Assembly: GCA_016342415.1 (NCBI GenBank)
Contig: JAEIOD010000039.1
Span: 1-36,201, forward strand
From: Clostridiales bacterium
GTDB lineage: Bacteria; Bacillota; Clostridia; Peptostreptococcales; Acidaminobacteraceae
Length of the DNA stretch: 36,201 bases
Reading direction: 5' to 3'
Under the pieces are notes generated by a model. The model searched no databases. It saw nothing but the letters and a program-made list of their open reading frames with translations, and had not been told where the DNA came from. Numbering within the stretch: the stretch's first letter is position 1; every line of letters starts with the position of its first letter. A program made the position numbers and the translations under genes. Positions 22,466-31,327 of the stretch are shown one piece after another.

Positions 22466-23443
22466 TTATTTATTATCAGCCATATCAATTACTATTTTGC
22501 CAACAAAATTACCTGTTTCGAAGTATTCGAAAGCTTCAACTATGTCATCTAATTTAAAACATTTATCGATGACGGGATTCAAAGTTCTTTGTTGCATCAA
22601 ACCTTCAATTTCTCTAATATCATCTTTATTATTAGGCTTACCAAGAAGTAAACCGACTTTTTTTGTACTCATTATAGAAAGAATCGATCCAAATATACCT
22701 ACTCTTAATAGGGAAGAAACACTGCCACCGATCATATAGAAAATACCATCAGCATTGAGCCTTCTAATGTATTTAATCGGTCCAAATAATGCCTGACAAT
22801 CTACTATACGATCATAGGTTGTATCTAACTTTACATAGTTTTCCATTTCATAATCCATCACTCGATCAGCACCCAGTGATTTAAGTGTCGCTAATTTAAC
22901 CGATTTATCAACGCCTGTGACATATGCTCCAAATGCTTTGGCCATTTGTACCGCCATAGTGCCCATACCGCCACCAGCGCCATTAATTAACACCTGTTGA
23001 CCTGGTTTGATGCTCTTTATATTATTGATACTTTGAAATGCTATAACACCAGCTGAGGGAATTGTAGCAGCTTCCAGGAAGGTTAGACTGTCAGGTTTTC
23101 TAGATAATTTTTTTTCATCTACCGCCTTATATTCAGCAAAGGTTGCAAAACCAGATCCTGTCATGTCACCGTAGACCTCGTCTCCTACTTCAAACAAAGT
23201 AACTTCTGAACCAACGGCCTCCACAACACCCGAGATATCAGAACCTAAAATCTCAAATGCAGGTTTGAATAAACCTGATAAGCGTCCCAAAAAAGTCCCT
23301 TTTAACATCTCAACATCTGCAGAGTTAATCGAACTTGCCATTATTTTAACCAAAACCTCATTATTTTTAGGAATTGGTGTTTCTACTTCTTTTATTTTCA
23401 AAACTGATGGTGCACCATATTTAGTATATACAGCTGCCTTCAT
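22466..23443 (-). CDS. MDR-family NAD(P)H oxidoreductase, quinone-reductase-like
   Basis: An enzyme of 325 aa of the medium-chain dehydrogenase superfamily. The N-terminal GroES-like domain has ILGSDISGVVEAVG (65-78) and lacks the zinc-ligand pattern of alcohol dehydrogenases. The Rossmann nucleotide motif is GAGGGMGTMAV (155-165). The C-terminal FVGKIVIDM ending is typical. This zinc-free group reduces quinones or enones with NADPH, protecting against electrophiles or redox cyclers. The start is weakly marked by AGAAG. Its stop codon overlaps the longest possible start of the Nudix regulator, so the two genes are co-transcribed and the regulator may respond to the redox state that this enzyme affects. 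Confidence 0.85.
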   Translation of the reverse strand: MKAAVYTKYGAPSVLKIKEVETPIPKNNEVLVKIMASSINSADVEMLKGTFLGRLSGLFKPAFEILGSDISGVVEAVGSEVTLFEVGDEVYGDMTGSGFATFAEYKAVDEKKLSRKPDSLTFLEAATIPSAGVIAFQSINNIKSIKPGQQVLINGAGGGMGTMAVQMAKAFGAYVTGVDKSVKLATLKSLGADRVMDYEMENYVKLDTTYDRIVDCQALFGPIKYIRRLNADGIFYMIGGSVSSLLRVGIFGSILSIMSTKKVGLLLGKPNNKDDIREIEGLMQQRTLNPVIDKCFKLDDIVEAFEYFETGNFVGKIVIDMADNK

Positions 23444-23530
23444 ATCATGTCTTCTTTCTGTGTTGTTCTGTTAGTAGTATAATCATACTATGTTCTTGGT
23501 ATCATTATATTCTTATCAGTTTTCAATGTC

Positions 23531-23561
23531 AAATAAAAAACCCCTAATCACTTAGGAGTTT
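23531..23561 (-). terminator. Intrinsic terminator of the molybdopterin enzyme gene
   Basis: A 10-bp stem (23538-23547 with 23552-23561, one G-U wobble) follows the stop codon at 23570. On the minus strand the U-rich run after it is UUUAUUUG. Confidence 0.75.
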
Positions 23562-23569
23562 ACTGTACA

Positions 23570-25558
23570 TTATTTTTTTACTTCAACCAGGCAGTTATGA
23601 AAAGCTGTACCATCACCAATATCTGTGCTTCTGCCTTTTATCAGTTTGTTAACTGAAGCATGATAGTCATCCCCCCATCCTTCAGAAAGATGAATGCACC
23701 CTTTCAAAACATCTTCACCAACTTGACATAAGACCTTTATTTCACCTCGGTCATTATAGATCTTAACAAGATCACCGTCTTTAATATGTCTAGTTTCTGC
23801 ATCTGCTGTATGGATCTGAACAGTTGGTTTGCTATTTCTTTTAGATAATTTCATTTCCGTGAATTGAGAGTTTAGTCGTTCTGCAGCATGACTGCTGAAT
23901 AATTGCAGCGGATACGTTGTATTCTCTTTAGATGATACGTACGCCGGTAATGGGTTTTGATTAAGTACTTTCATCCGTTCACTGTAAATTTCAATTTTAC
24001 CACTTGGTGTATTAAACTTATAATCCGCATAGGCAATTTCAGAATAAGTATCTTCTAAATAAGGTGCTTTTGAGAGTGTTTTATAAGTTGTTTTTATGTC
24101 ATTGTGATTCAGTACATCATCAATTAACGATTCATTGATTAGAGGGAGATGTTTTAAATCAAATCCCATTTTTTGACCGAGTGCTCTATATATTTCAGGT
24201 TCACTCTTACAGGACTCAAGAGGTTCTGTTAACTTTTGCAGCAAATGAATATAAGAATCTCCATAGACGGCTATCAGATCATCTTTTTCAGAAAACATAG
24301 CAGCAGGTAAAATCAAATCCGCTAACTTTGTTGTATCCGTTAAAAAGTGTTCTACGACCACTATGAATTCCAATTGTTTCATGACAGCTCTCATCTGATT
24401 CACATCAGGAGAACTCGTTAACGGATTGGCTTTTTCAATCCATAACATTTTTATATCAGGTGTTTGCCTTTTAAGTTCCTCTGCAAATTTCCCCACATGA
24501 ATTTTAGCTTTCATTTTATCGGTTGGTACAAAAGGCAAAATCACTTTCGGTTGCTGATTGTCTGTGAAATAAAGACCACCACCACTGATACCAATACTAC
24601 CGGTTAAAGCAGGTAAAATACATATGGCCCTTTCGGTTTGACCTCCATTGGTATATCTGGTTTTACCAGTACCTGAAACCAAAGCATAAACTTTATTTCT
24701 TCTGATCGCATCAACAACCATCTCTATCTGAGCAAGTTCAAGCCCCGTTTCTTTTAATATTTCTGACATTGAGTATTTTTCCAACTCCATTTGATAAGTA
24801 TCAAATCCAAGTACATGACGCTCAATAAACTCATGATCACAGAAATCTTTTTCTATCAGAAGCTTTGCTATTCCAATAGCAAGCAGTGCATCCGTACCTG
24901 GTATTGGATGAATTCTCACAGAACCAGCAATCATGGTTTCACTCACCCTTGGATCAATGACTATCAATTCGGCACCCGTTTTAACAGCGGTTTTAATATA
25001 TCTCATTCTATGAATATTTGTATTCGCAGGATTGGCACCCCACACAATAACCAATTTTGAATTTAATAAATCACTATTGTGATTGTGTTTTATCGGTGAA
25101 CCGTATGAGTATTTTACAGCAGTTGATCCTGCAGCCATACACAAACTACCATAGGTTGTTATAACGGGTCCATATTGTGACCAAAAACCATTTTTATAAC
25201 CATTAAATATGCCAGTATGACCCCAACCCGAAACATACATCACAGATTCGGTACTTTGCTTTTTTTTGTAATAGTCCAACTTTTCTATGATAACCTCATA
25301 AGCTTCATCCCAAGATATCTCATGAAGTGTATTGGTCTCTTTATCTCTTAATAAAGGTTTTCTAAGTCGTTTTTCATGATACAGTCTCTTCGGATAAGAA
25401 GCACCTTTTAAGCAAAAATAACCTTGTGAATTATTATTGCTATCGTTACCTTTAACTTTAATTACTTTATCATTTTCAACTGTCACATTTAGTGAACAGA
25501 CTCCAAAACAATCTCTCGGACAGACTGTTTGATAACTACCATCTTTTTTATAACTCAT
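23570..25558 (-). CDS. Molybdopterin-dependent oxidoreductase (DMSO-reductase superfamily), orphan
   Basis: A protein of 662 aa with the full catalytic architecture. The [4Fe-4S] cysteines are C13, C17, C21 and C49 (CPRDCFGVC and GYFCLKG). MGD-binding segments include VIVWGANPANT, VIDPRVSETMI and the C-terminal HLSEGWGDDYH. The metal ligand is probably C140 in TTYGSLCMAAG, at the position of Cys141 in acetylene hydratase and Ser147 in DMSO reductase. There is no Tat or Sec signal, so it is cytoplasmic. It has no partner: no iron-sulfur subunit, membrane anchor or cofactor-synthesis gene is within the window. The substrate is unknown; Cys ligation is shared with thiosulfate/polysulfide and formate-type enzymes. 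The start has ATGGAGG six bases ahead. Confidence 0.88.
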   Translation of the reverse strand: MSYKKDGSYQTVCPRDCFGVCSLNVTVENDKVIKVKGNDSNNNSQGYFCLKGASYPKRLYHEKRLRKPLLRDKETNTLHEISWDEAYEVIIEKLDYYKKKQSTESVMYVSGWGHTGIFNGYKNGFWSQYGPVITTYGSLCMAAGSTAVKYSYGSPIKHNHNSDLLNSKLVIVWGANPANTNIHRMRYIKTAVKTGAELIVIDPRVSETMIAGSVRIHPIPGTDALLAIGIAKLLIEKDFCDHEFIERHVLGFDTYQMELEKYSMSEILKETGLELAQIEMVVDAIRRNKVYALVSGTGKTRYTNGGQTERAICILPALTGSIGISGGGLYFTDNQQPKVILPFVPTDKMKAKIHVGKFAEELKRQTPDIKMLWIEKANPLTSSPDVNQMRAVMKQLEFIVVVEHFLTDTTKLADLILPAAMFSEKDDLIAVYGDSYIHLLQKLTEPLESCKSEPEIYRALGQKMGFDLKHLPLINESLIDDVLNHNDIKTTYKTLSKAPYLEDTYSEIAYADYKFNTPSGKIEIYSERMKVLNQNPLPAYVSSKENTTYPLQLFSSHAAERLNSQFTEMKLSKRNSKPTVQIHTADAETRHIKDGDLVKIYNDRGEIKVLCQVGEDVLKGCIHLSEGWGDDYHASVNKLIKGRSTDIGDGTAFHNCLVEVKK

Positions 25559-25721
25559 GTGGCCTCCATCTCTTTCATTCTTTCTATATCATATCATATT
25601 TCCCAATAACACATAAGTGTCTTTCTCCCGCATACACCAAGGCTTTAATCACAAATTACTTCAACAGAAATTTGAAATCAATCTCATTTTTAAACAGTTT
25701 TAACTGATTTGTGGAAATGTT

Positions 25722-25750
25722 TTGACAATTCAGTTGTGAAGCTTTAGACT
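25722..25750 (+). promoter_or_regulatory. Predicted promoter of ilvBN
   Basis: A perfect TTGACA (25722-25727), 17 bases, then TAGACT (25745-25750). Transcription would start near 25757, leaving only about 25 bases before the ATG. That rules out a T-box or a leader-peptide attenuator at this promoter. Confidence 0.65.
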
Positions 25751-25781
25751 AGAAGAAATATATTTTTGAGGAGGTTCAATT

Positions 25782-27401
25782 ATGAAGGTTGCAAACGCAA
25801 TAATAAAACATTTAGAAAAGGAGCAAATAAAAACAGTATTTGGTTATCCAGGCGGTGCTGTTTTAGCTCTCTATGAAGAACTCAGAAAGTCGGCAATCCA
25901 TCACGTCCTTGTCAGAAATGAACAATCCGCTGTACATTATGCCAGTGGCTTCGCTCGAAAGTCATCAACAGTTGGTGTTTGTATTGCCACGTCAGGTCCA
26001 GGTGCAACCAACTTGATTACAGGAATTGCTACAGCTTATATGGATTCTATTCCAATTGTTATCATTACAGGACAAGTCACATCATCATTAATCGGTACAG
26101 ATGCCTTTCAAGAAGCCGATATTACAGGAGCTACACAACCCTTTACCAAACACAGTTATTTGGTAAGAGATGCAAATGATATTGGTCGTATCCTAAACGA
26201 AGCATTTCACATTGCATCCACTGGAAGACCAGGTCCGGTATTGATTGATATTCCTTCTGATGTGATGAATGAACAAATTAAGTTAGAGCTTAAACATAAA
26301 ATAGATATTACGGGTTATAAACCTACAATCAAAGGTCACAAAGGTCAGATCAAACGATCACTAACAAAACTTAAAAGTGCTACAAAACCCTTAATTTTTG
26401 CAGGAGGAGGCGTTTTATCTTCAAATGCTAAAGAGGAACTCAAGGAGTTCGCAACTAAAAATAAAATTCCTGTTGTCAATTCCTTGATGGGATTGGGATC
26501 ATTCGACCATAGCTCACCTCTTTATTGTGGACTGGTTGGCAGTCATGGTCATGTCTTAGCCAATAAGTTATTTACATCAGCTGATGTAATTGTTGTTATT
26601 GGTGCTAGAATGTCCAATCGTGCCATGCATAATCTAGGGACACTCAATCCTGAAGTAGAAATAATACATATAGATATTGATCCAGCTGAGATTAGTAAAA
26701 ATGTTGCTGCTACAATTCCAGTGGTTGGTGATGCAAAAACAATATTAAAAGAGTTTAATTCAAAGGAATGTCATATCAAAACCACCCAGTGGTTATATGA
26801 CATTAATAAACATAAAAGTTTTCAGAAGGAAACTGAAGATGACAACTTGGGATGCGTGTCTCCAAAGCGGTTTATGAAAGCACTTTCAAAACAACTCTCT
26901 GATTCTTCTACTTTGGTAGCAGACGTTGGACAAAACCAGTTTTGGGCAACTAGAAACTATGATATTACTAAAAACAGGTCTTTTATGACCTCAGGCGGTC
27001 TTGGAACAATGGGATATTCATTACCTGCTGCAATCGGCGCAAAACTTGCCAACAAGGATCAACAAGTCATCAGTACCATTGGTGACGGAGGTTTCCAGAT
27101 GTGTCTTCAGGAACTTGCAGTTGTTTCAGAACAATCTTTAGGGCTAAAGATTATTATTTTTAAAAACAATAGACTTGGCATGGTAAGAGAGATGCAGACC
27201 AATGTTTTAGGAGCCAATAAAACATTTGGTGTACATTTGGATTACGAAGTCGATTTTGTTCAACTGGGAAAAGCTTATGGCATAGACGGTATCAGACTTG
27301 ATAAAGAGGAAGATATCGATAAAACAATCCAAACCATACTATCAGACGATAAACCTTACATTGTAGAATGTATCGTAAGCTCTGAATACAACACATTATA
27401 A
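25782..27401 (+). CDS. ilvB: Acetolactate synthase large subunit
   Basis: A thiamine-diphosphate enzyme of 539 aa that condenses pyruvate to acetolactate (or with 2-ketobutyrate) at the start of valine, leucine and isoleucine synthesis. The cofactor-activating glutamate is E47 in VRNEQSAVHYASGFAR. GYPGGAVL (21-28), ATSGPGATNL and the ThDP-magnesium motif GDGGFQMCLQEL plus KNNRLGMV are all present. The paired regulatory-subunit gene lies nine bases downstream, so this is the anabolic, ilvN-dependent type and not the catabolic AlsS. GAGGAGG precedes the ATG. No other branched-chain gene is in the window. Confidence 0.95.
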   Translation: MKVANAIIKHLEKEQIKTVFGYPGGAVLALYEELRKSAIHHVLVRNEQSAVHYASGFARKSSTVGVCIATSGPGATNLITGIATAYMDSIPIVIITGQVTSSLIGTDAFQEADITGATQPFTKHSYLVRDANDIGRILNEAFHIASTGRPGPVLIDIPSDVMNEQIKLELKHKIDITGYKPTIKGHKGQIKRSLTKLKSATKPLIFAGGGVLSSNAKEELKEFATKNKIPVVNSLMGLGSFDHSSPLYCGLVGSHGHVLANKLFTSADVIVVIGARMSNRAMHNLGTLNPEVEIIHIDIDPAEISKNVAATIPVVGDAKTILKEFNSKECHIKTTQWLYDINKHKSFQKETEDDNLGCVSPKRFMKALSKQLSDSSTLVADVGQNQFWATRNYDITKNRSFMTSGGLGTMGYSLPAAIGAKLANKDQQVISTIGDGGFQMCLQELAVVSEQSLGLKIIIFKNNRLGMVREMQTNVLGANKTFGVHLDYEVDFVQLGKAYGIDGIRLDKEEDIDKTIQTILSDDKPYIVECIVSSEYNTL

Positions 27402-27410
27402 GGAGTTCTT

Positions 27411-27890
27411 ATGAATAGACATGTTATTTCAGTTTTAGTAGAAAATAGCTCCGGCGTTTTAAGTCGAATCTCTGGATTATTCAGTCGAAGAGCTTATAAT
27501 ATAGACAGTTTATCTGTTGGTACAACAGAAGACCATAGATTTTCTAGAATGACCATCACGGTTTGCGGTGACGAACAAATATTTGAACAAATAAAAAAAC
27601 AGCTCAATAAACTCATAGAAGTCATCAAAATTACAGAGTTGAAATCTGAATCTTCTGTTTGTAGGGAGCTGATGATGATTCGAGTGAATTCAATTGAATC
27701 CAGATCAAATATCATGGAAATTGCCAACATATTTAGAGCCAGTATCATCGATGTTGCCTCTGACAGTCTGGTATTGGAACTCACGGGGGACCGTAATAAA
27801 ATTGATGCTTTTCAAAATATGTTGGAACCCTTCGGAATTAAAGAAGTAGTAAGAACCGGTATTGCAGGATTGGAACGAGGATTAAAATAG
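27411..27890 (+). CDS. ilvN: Acetolactate synthase small (regulatory) subunit
   Basis: A protein of 159 aa, the usual length. Residues 4-78 are the ACT domain (HVISVLVENSSGVLSRISGLF, with the ligand-loop NIDSLSV), which binds valine and conveys feedback inhibition to IlvB. The C-terminal half (about 80-159) is the domain that activates the catalytic subunit (KIDAFQNMLEPFGIKEVVRTG). AAGGAG lies six bases before the ATG, and the gene follows ilvB directly, ending at a long hairpin. Confidence 0.95.
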   Translation: MNRHVISVLVENSSGVLSRISGLFSRRAYNIDSLSVGTTEDHRFSRMTITVCGDEQIFEQIKKQLNKLIEVIKITELKSESSVCRELMMIRVNSIESRSNIMEIANIFRASIIDVASDSLVLELTGDRNKIDAFQNMLEPFGIKEVVRTGIAGLERGLK

Positions 27891-27936
27891 ATTTGCTCAA
27901 CTCATAGACCAAGTTTATATCATAACTTCATCACTT

Positions 27937-27995
27937 CAAAAAAATAAGTTCACACAATAAAAGTTCATATTTCATGAACTTTTATTGTGTGAACT
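27937..27995. terminator. Long perfect hairpin between converging ilvN and the 382-aa gene
   Basis: A perfect 22-bp stem (27947-27968 with 27974-27995, five-base loop). On the minus strand it is followed by UUAUUUUUUU, a good terminator for the gene ending at 28031. On the plus strand only the inner part, ending in CTTTTATT, has a U-rich side, so it is a weaker terminator for ilvN. Confidence 0.75.
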
Positions 27996-28030
27996 ACCAT
28001 CATCCATTATAAATACTAAATAACGAAATA

Positions 28031-29179
28031 TTATTTATAATATTCCACTTCAACTAAAGCATCATCACCAGAGAGCATATCCTTATAAACTATCCCAAGG
28101 TCTTTTGCATAATAGCATAAATATATTTCATATCCATCATCATTTTTATAGGTTACTTCAACTGTCTCAAGTGTTCCAAATGGAGTATCTAGTGGATAAT
28201 CAACTGCTGTTATCGTTGCAGTTCTAGAGTGATCATTCCAACTTTCTCCCAATTTAATCACTTCCGGTAAAACAGTTCTTTCATATGATGTATATGCCTC
28301 TCCATCGTGAGAGATTTCAGTTACATGAACTGTATCATCATATTCATATTTAGCTTTTACAGCTTGATCATTTTCAGTTATAAATATGAGATCACTAACT
28401 TCATCATCCAGAGCCAATATCCAGGAGTTATCAGATGTATAAAAGAAGTTATGTTTGTATCCGCGGTTTAATATGCCACCAGTAAATACTTTTGTCTTTA
28501 TATTTCGAGGAAAATACTCCCTTGGACTTGGAAATTCATTGGTTATACTAACCTGAATATTGGTATCCATCAGTCCCAATAAACGAAGTAATTCATTATA
28601 GACAAATATATCAATCTTGTCTCCATTCTCAAGATTGGTGTATTTAAGGCGGATTGTATCATCATCAACAAAATACTCTGCTTCTGAATCGTATGAATCA
28701 TATCTCAGGTCATCAAATATGCGATCATATTGATGTATGATTTCATTTATTTCCTTATCAACCACATTGGGTGGTCTTACAATATTTATTTCCAGTTCAA
28801 CAAAGTCGGAATCCACTACAATTTTTCCGTTTTTAGGTAAAGAAAAACTTCCATCTGCTGTATGAATAGTCGCTTCAACATCATATGATTTTCTATTAAG
28901 TTCCGCTCTATAGTTATGACTAATATCATAATCAGTCCATTTTCTTATTAAAGACTCATAATCATCAATCTGTTTATTTAACTTTTCCAAGGTCATATCA
29001 ACTGCACTATCATTAACTGTAATCAAACTCTTTAATTCAACAACTTCTCTTTGAGAAGATGCCAACATCTCTTCTACCTTATTATTGCTTGCTTCTAAAG
29101 AGTAATATCTATTAACAACAACTACCATGACACCAATCAGAATAATTATCAATAGATTAGTTGTGACATTTTTCTTCAT
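28031..29179 (-). CDS. Membrane-anchored extracytoplasmic protein, function unknown
   Basis: A protein of 382 aa that I do not recognise. A short lysine-containing N-terminus (MKKNVTTN) is followed by one membrane segment (about 9-24), then a predicted coiled coil (about 30-85), then an acidic, strand-rich region to the end. The C-terminal third (about 285-382: ESWNDHSRTATITAVDYP, FGTLETVEVTYKNDDGYEIYLCYYAKDLGIVY) resembles repeats seen in secreted proteins of unknown function that track GLV-K-like strands, but I would not name a family. The start is the ATG at 29179, with TGGAGG ahead; the in-frame GTG at 29191 overlaps that site. It looks monocistronic, ending at the long hairpin shared with ilvN. 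Confidence 0.7.
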   Translation of the reverse strand: MKKNVTTNLLIIILIGVMVVVVNRYYSLEASNNKVEEMLASSQREVVELKSLITVNDSAVDMTLEKLNKQIDDYESLIRKWTDYDISHNYRAELNRKSYDVEATIHTADGSFSLPKNGKIVVDSDFVELEINIVRPPNVVDKEINEIIHQYDRIFDDLRYDSYDSEAEYFVDDDTIRLKYTNLENGDKIDIFVYNELLRLLGLMDTNIQVSITNEFPSPREYFPRNIKTKVFTGGILNRGYKHNFFYTSDNSWILALDDEVSDLIFITENDQAVKAKYEYDDTVHVTEISHDGEAYTSYERTVLPEVIKLGESWNDHSRTATITAVDYPLDTPFGTLETVEVTYKNDDGYEIYLCYYAKDLGIVYKDMLSGDDALVEVEYYK

Positions 29180-29362
29180 CAATTCCTCCACTGCTTTATA
29201 TTAACTAATTTCTACATGCTTAAGTTTTCACTCTAAGATTAGATTATCATATCAATCAACAAACCTAATTTCTGCTATCCATATAACACGAAATTTGTCC
29301 CCTCTTTCCCTAAGGATTGTTTATTACCTGATTTATAACTCTTTTATTGTATATCAGATAAT

Positions 29363-30121
29363 CTAACTCTTATCCTTCATTTTTTTTGAATATAATTCAA
29401 CCCATACAGGGAAAAAACCAGCATTTATGGCAATATTCCTAGAAAACATATGAGATACTGAAGTTCCATAAAAAGGTACTTTCCCACGGCTTAAGAGTTC
29501 CTGTTTTAATATCGCGACAAGATTTGTACCAATACCTTTACCTCTATAGTCAGGCAATACATCTATCCCAATCTGATACAAAGTACTACTATCTTCACTA
29601 GCTCCAGCCATACCCATAATAATGTCACCGTCAAGAGCTGCCACTCCAAGAACATCTGGGTAATTATCCTCGAAAACAAAAGCTTGATCAAATCTACTAT
29701 CACCTTGAAATTGCAAAATCTCATCCTTTTCAAACCATTTTATTTTAGTAAGAGGCATAATATCAGACACGCCAGGATTTGGTAGGTAATAATTAGGCAT
29801 TTCGTCAATTTCATAACCAAACTCTCTCAATTTATTGTCTATGGCCCTAACATTACCACAGTCAAATAACCAGCTTGCATCTTTACTCAAAATATTTTCT
29901 TCAAACCATGGTCTTATTTTTTCATCTGCAGAAATTATTGCCTTTCCTTCTATACACAGTATTTTTAGGAAACAGCCATCACTTTCATAAAAACGACTAC
30001 CCTCTATAAACCTATTCTCAGTGATAGTATTTCCTTCTTTTTCAAAATCTGATAGTTGACAATTATAATCAAGTGCCAATTGTTTTTTTGCCATGTTAAG
30101 TATTTCACCTTTTATATACAT
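29363..30121 (-). CDS. GNAT-family N-acetyltransferase
   Basis: A protein of 252 aa. The N-terminal half (1-120) is a less conserved region of the kind found in GNAT proteins with an extra domain; the C-terminal half is the GNAT fold. Motif A is clear as IDVLPDYRGKGIGTNLVAIL (about 187-206), followed by the GTSVSHMFSRNIAINAGF helix of motif B. It would acetylate a small molecule or protein with acetyl-CoA; no substrate can be inferred. GGGAGG lies nine bases before the ATG. It is separated by 170-380 bases from its neighbours and appears monocistronic. Confidence 0.8.
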   Translation of the reverse strand: MYIKGEILNMAKKQLALDYNCQLSDFEKEGNTITENRFIEGSRFYESDGCFLKILCIEGKAIISADEKIRPWFEENILSKDASWLFDCGNVRAIDNKLREFGYEIDEMPNYYLPNPGVSDIMPLTKIKWFEKDEILQFQGDSRFDQAFVFEDNYPDVLGVAALDGDIIMGMAGASEDSSTLYQIGIDVLPDYRGKGIGTNLVAILKQELLSRGKVPFYGTSVSHMFSRNIAINAGFFPVWVELYSKKMKDKS

Positions 30122-30501
30122 ATTATATTACCTCCCGATTCGTTATAAATCAAACCAAAAATACCTGAATAGCTTGGATTTGCCTCTTTCAAAAGATATC
30201 TAAATCCTAAGAATATGACCAATCTATACTAAACAGATTTTCTTTGTTTCTTTAAAACACTTTACTTTCTACAATTTCAGTCTAGCATAAAGTTATGTAA
30301 TCAATTACTTCATTTATATTACACCTGACTGTAAATCACTTGAAAAGTTGTGAAAATATCTCGGACAATTCCTACTAATCAGAAGTTTTCTTTTATATAA
30401 ATAAAATACCTGAATAATGATTCTCAGGTATATACACTAACTCTTATTCAATATAACAGGTAGGTTACTCTTACCTCATTAATTCAAACTCCAAATACCT
30501 G
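30122..30501. other. 380-base intergenic region
   Basis: This AT-rich stretch has no ORF with a ribosome binding site. It holds the terminator listed at 30397-30431 and a second copy of AATACCTGAATA (30160-30171), also present in that terminator arm (30405-30416). No clear promoter for the GNAT gene was found. Confidence 0.5.
30397..30431 (-). terminator. Probable terminator of the P-loop kinase gene
   Basis: The stem ATACCTGA/TCAGGTAT (30406-30413 with 30424-30431) is followed on the minus strand by UUUAUUUAUA. It lies about 70 bases beyond the kinase stop codon. Confidence 0.6.
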
Positions 30502-31032
30502 CTAGCAACCAAATATCTTCAAATAATATTTTTGTATTAATTTAGCATTATCTAGAATGTCATTTGTGCCGTCTACCCGTATTATTTTACAGTCCAAAGT
30601 ATCTGACCACTTTTTAATATCTTCAACATCACGTGATTTAACAAACTCAAGGAATTCCTTCTCTGATTCATACATATCACCGCCTGCTTTTACTCGATCT
30701 CCAAATTTATCTATACTTCTTTGCTCTACACGTTTGATTCGAATATCATATGGTACATCTATAAAAACACCAAGTTTATATAGCGATGATATGTCCGCTC
30801 CAAATTCACCTTTGACAGCTGATAAAACAAAATTATTATGTTCTTTTATATCTTCTATCATTAAGCTCAAATATTCCTGCCTTGTGCGCTGTTTAGTATA
30901 CGGAATATCTGACTCGAAAAAAAAATAGTCTTCTATATCCATATGCTTATAATTCAATATATTAGCTAACTCTTTACCTAAGGTCGATTTTCCACTACCA
31001 TTTAAACCAAATACAATTATTCCATTTGACAT
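30502..31032 (-). CDS. P-loop kinase-like protein (shikimate/adenylate kinase fold)
   Basis: A protein of 176 aa with a Walker A motif GLNGSGKST (9-17) close to the N-terminus, followed by the short-kinase layout: HMDIEDYFF (substrate-site acidic region), RIKRVEQRSIDKFGDR (an Arg-rich lid-like segment) and a C-terminal DGTNDILDNA. This fits small NMP- or shikimate-kinase-fold proteins often annotated as AAA-family ATPases. The phosphoryl acceptor is unknown. TGGAGG precedes the ATG. It stands alone, with about 300 bases to the S41 lipoprotein gene; bases 31033-31327 show no further gene. Confidence 0.75.
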   Translation of the reverse strand: MSNGIIVFGLNGSGKSTLGKELANILNYKHMDIEDYFFFESDIPYTKQRTRQEYLSLMIEDIKEHNNFVLSAVKGEFGADISSLYKLGVFIDVPYDIRIKRVEQRSIDKFGDRVKAGGDMYESEKEFLEFVKSRDVEDIKKWSDTLDCKIIRVDGTNDILDNAKLIQKYYLKIFGC

Positions 31033-31327
31033 ATTTCCTCCATTTTAGTTCACTACATAATAGTTATCATGTGAAAACTATTTTAAAAAAAGGATTACTT
31101 GATTCTAACATAAGTATATTTTCATGTTCTTCTCATTCAAACATCCCTGAAAAGCAGAATTGTGGATGAAGCCTTTACTTCAACAAAACTAAAGAACCTG
31201 AACATCTATCTAGGTCCCTGCTCATATACATATTTCATAAGTAGGGATGATCTCAAACTATAACCCAATGTTACAAGTTTGCTATATCAGCACATACAAC
31301 AAAATATCTATTCAAAAATTATTTAAA

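Noticed and set aside
25560..25781. Possible T-box or leader-peptide attenuator before ilvB
   Set aside because: The likely promoter leaves only about 25 untranslated bases, with no specifier hairpin, T-box sequence or branched-chain-rich leader ORF.
27494..27784. 96-codon minus-strand frame opposite ilvN
   Set aside because: Fully antisense to a well-conserved gene and without a start site.
30158..30420. Two copies of AATACCTGAATA as a possible direct repeat flanking an insertion
   Set aside because: The copies are only 12 bases, AT-rich, and one is part of a terminator stem; nothing inserted is visible between them.
30557..30928. 123-codon plus-strand frame opposite the P-loop kinase
   Set aside because: Shadow of a gene with an intact Walker A motif; translation is Ser/Thr-rich without domains.
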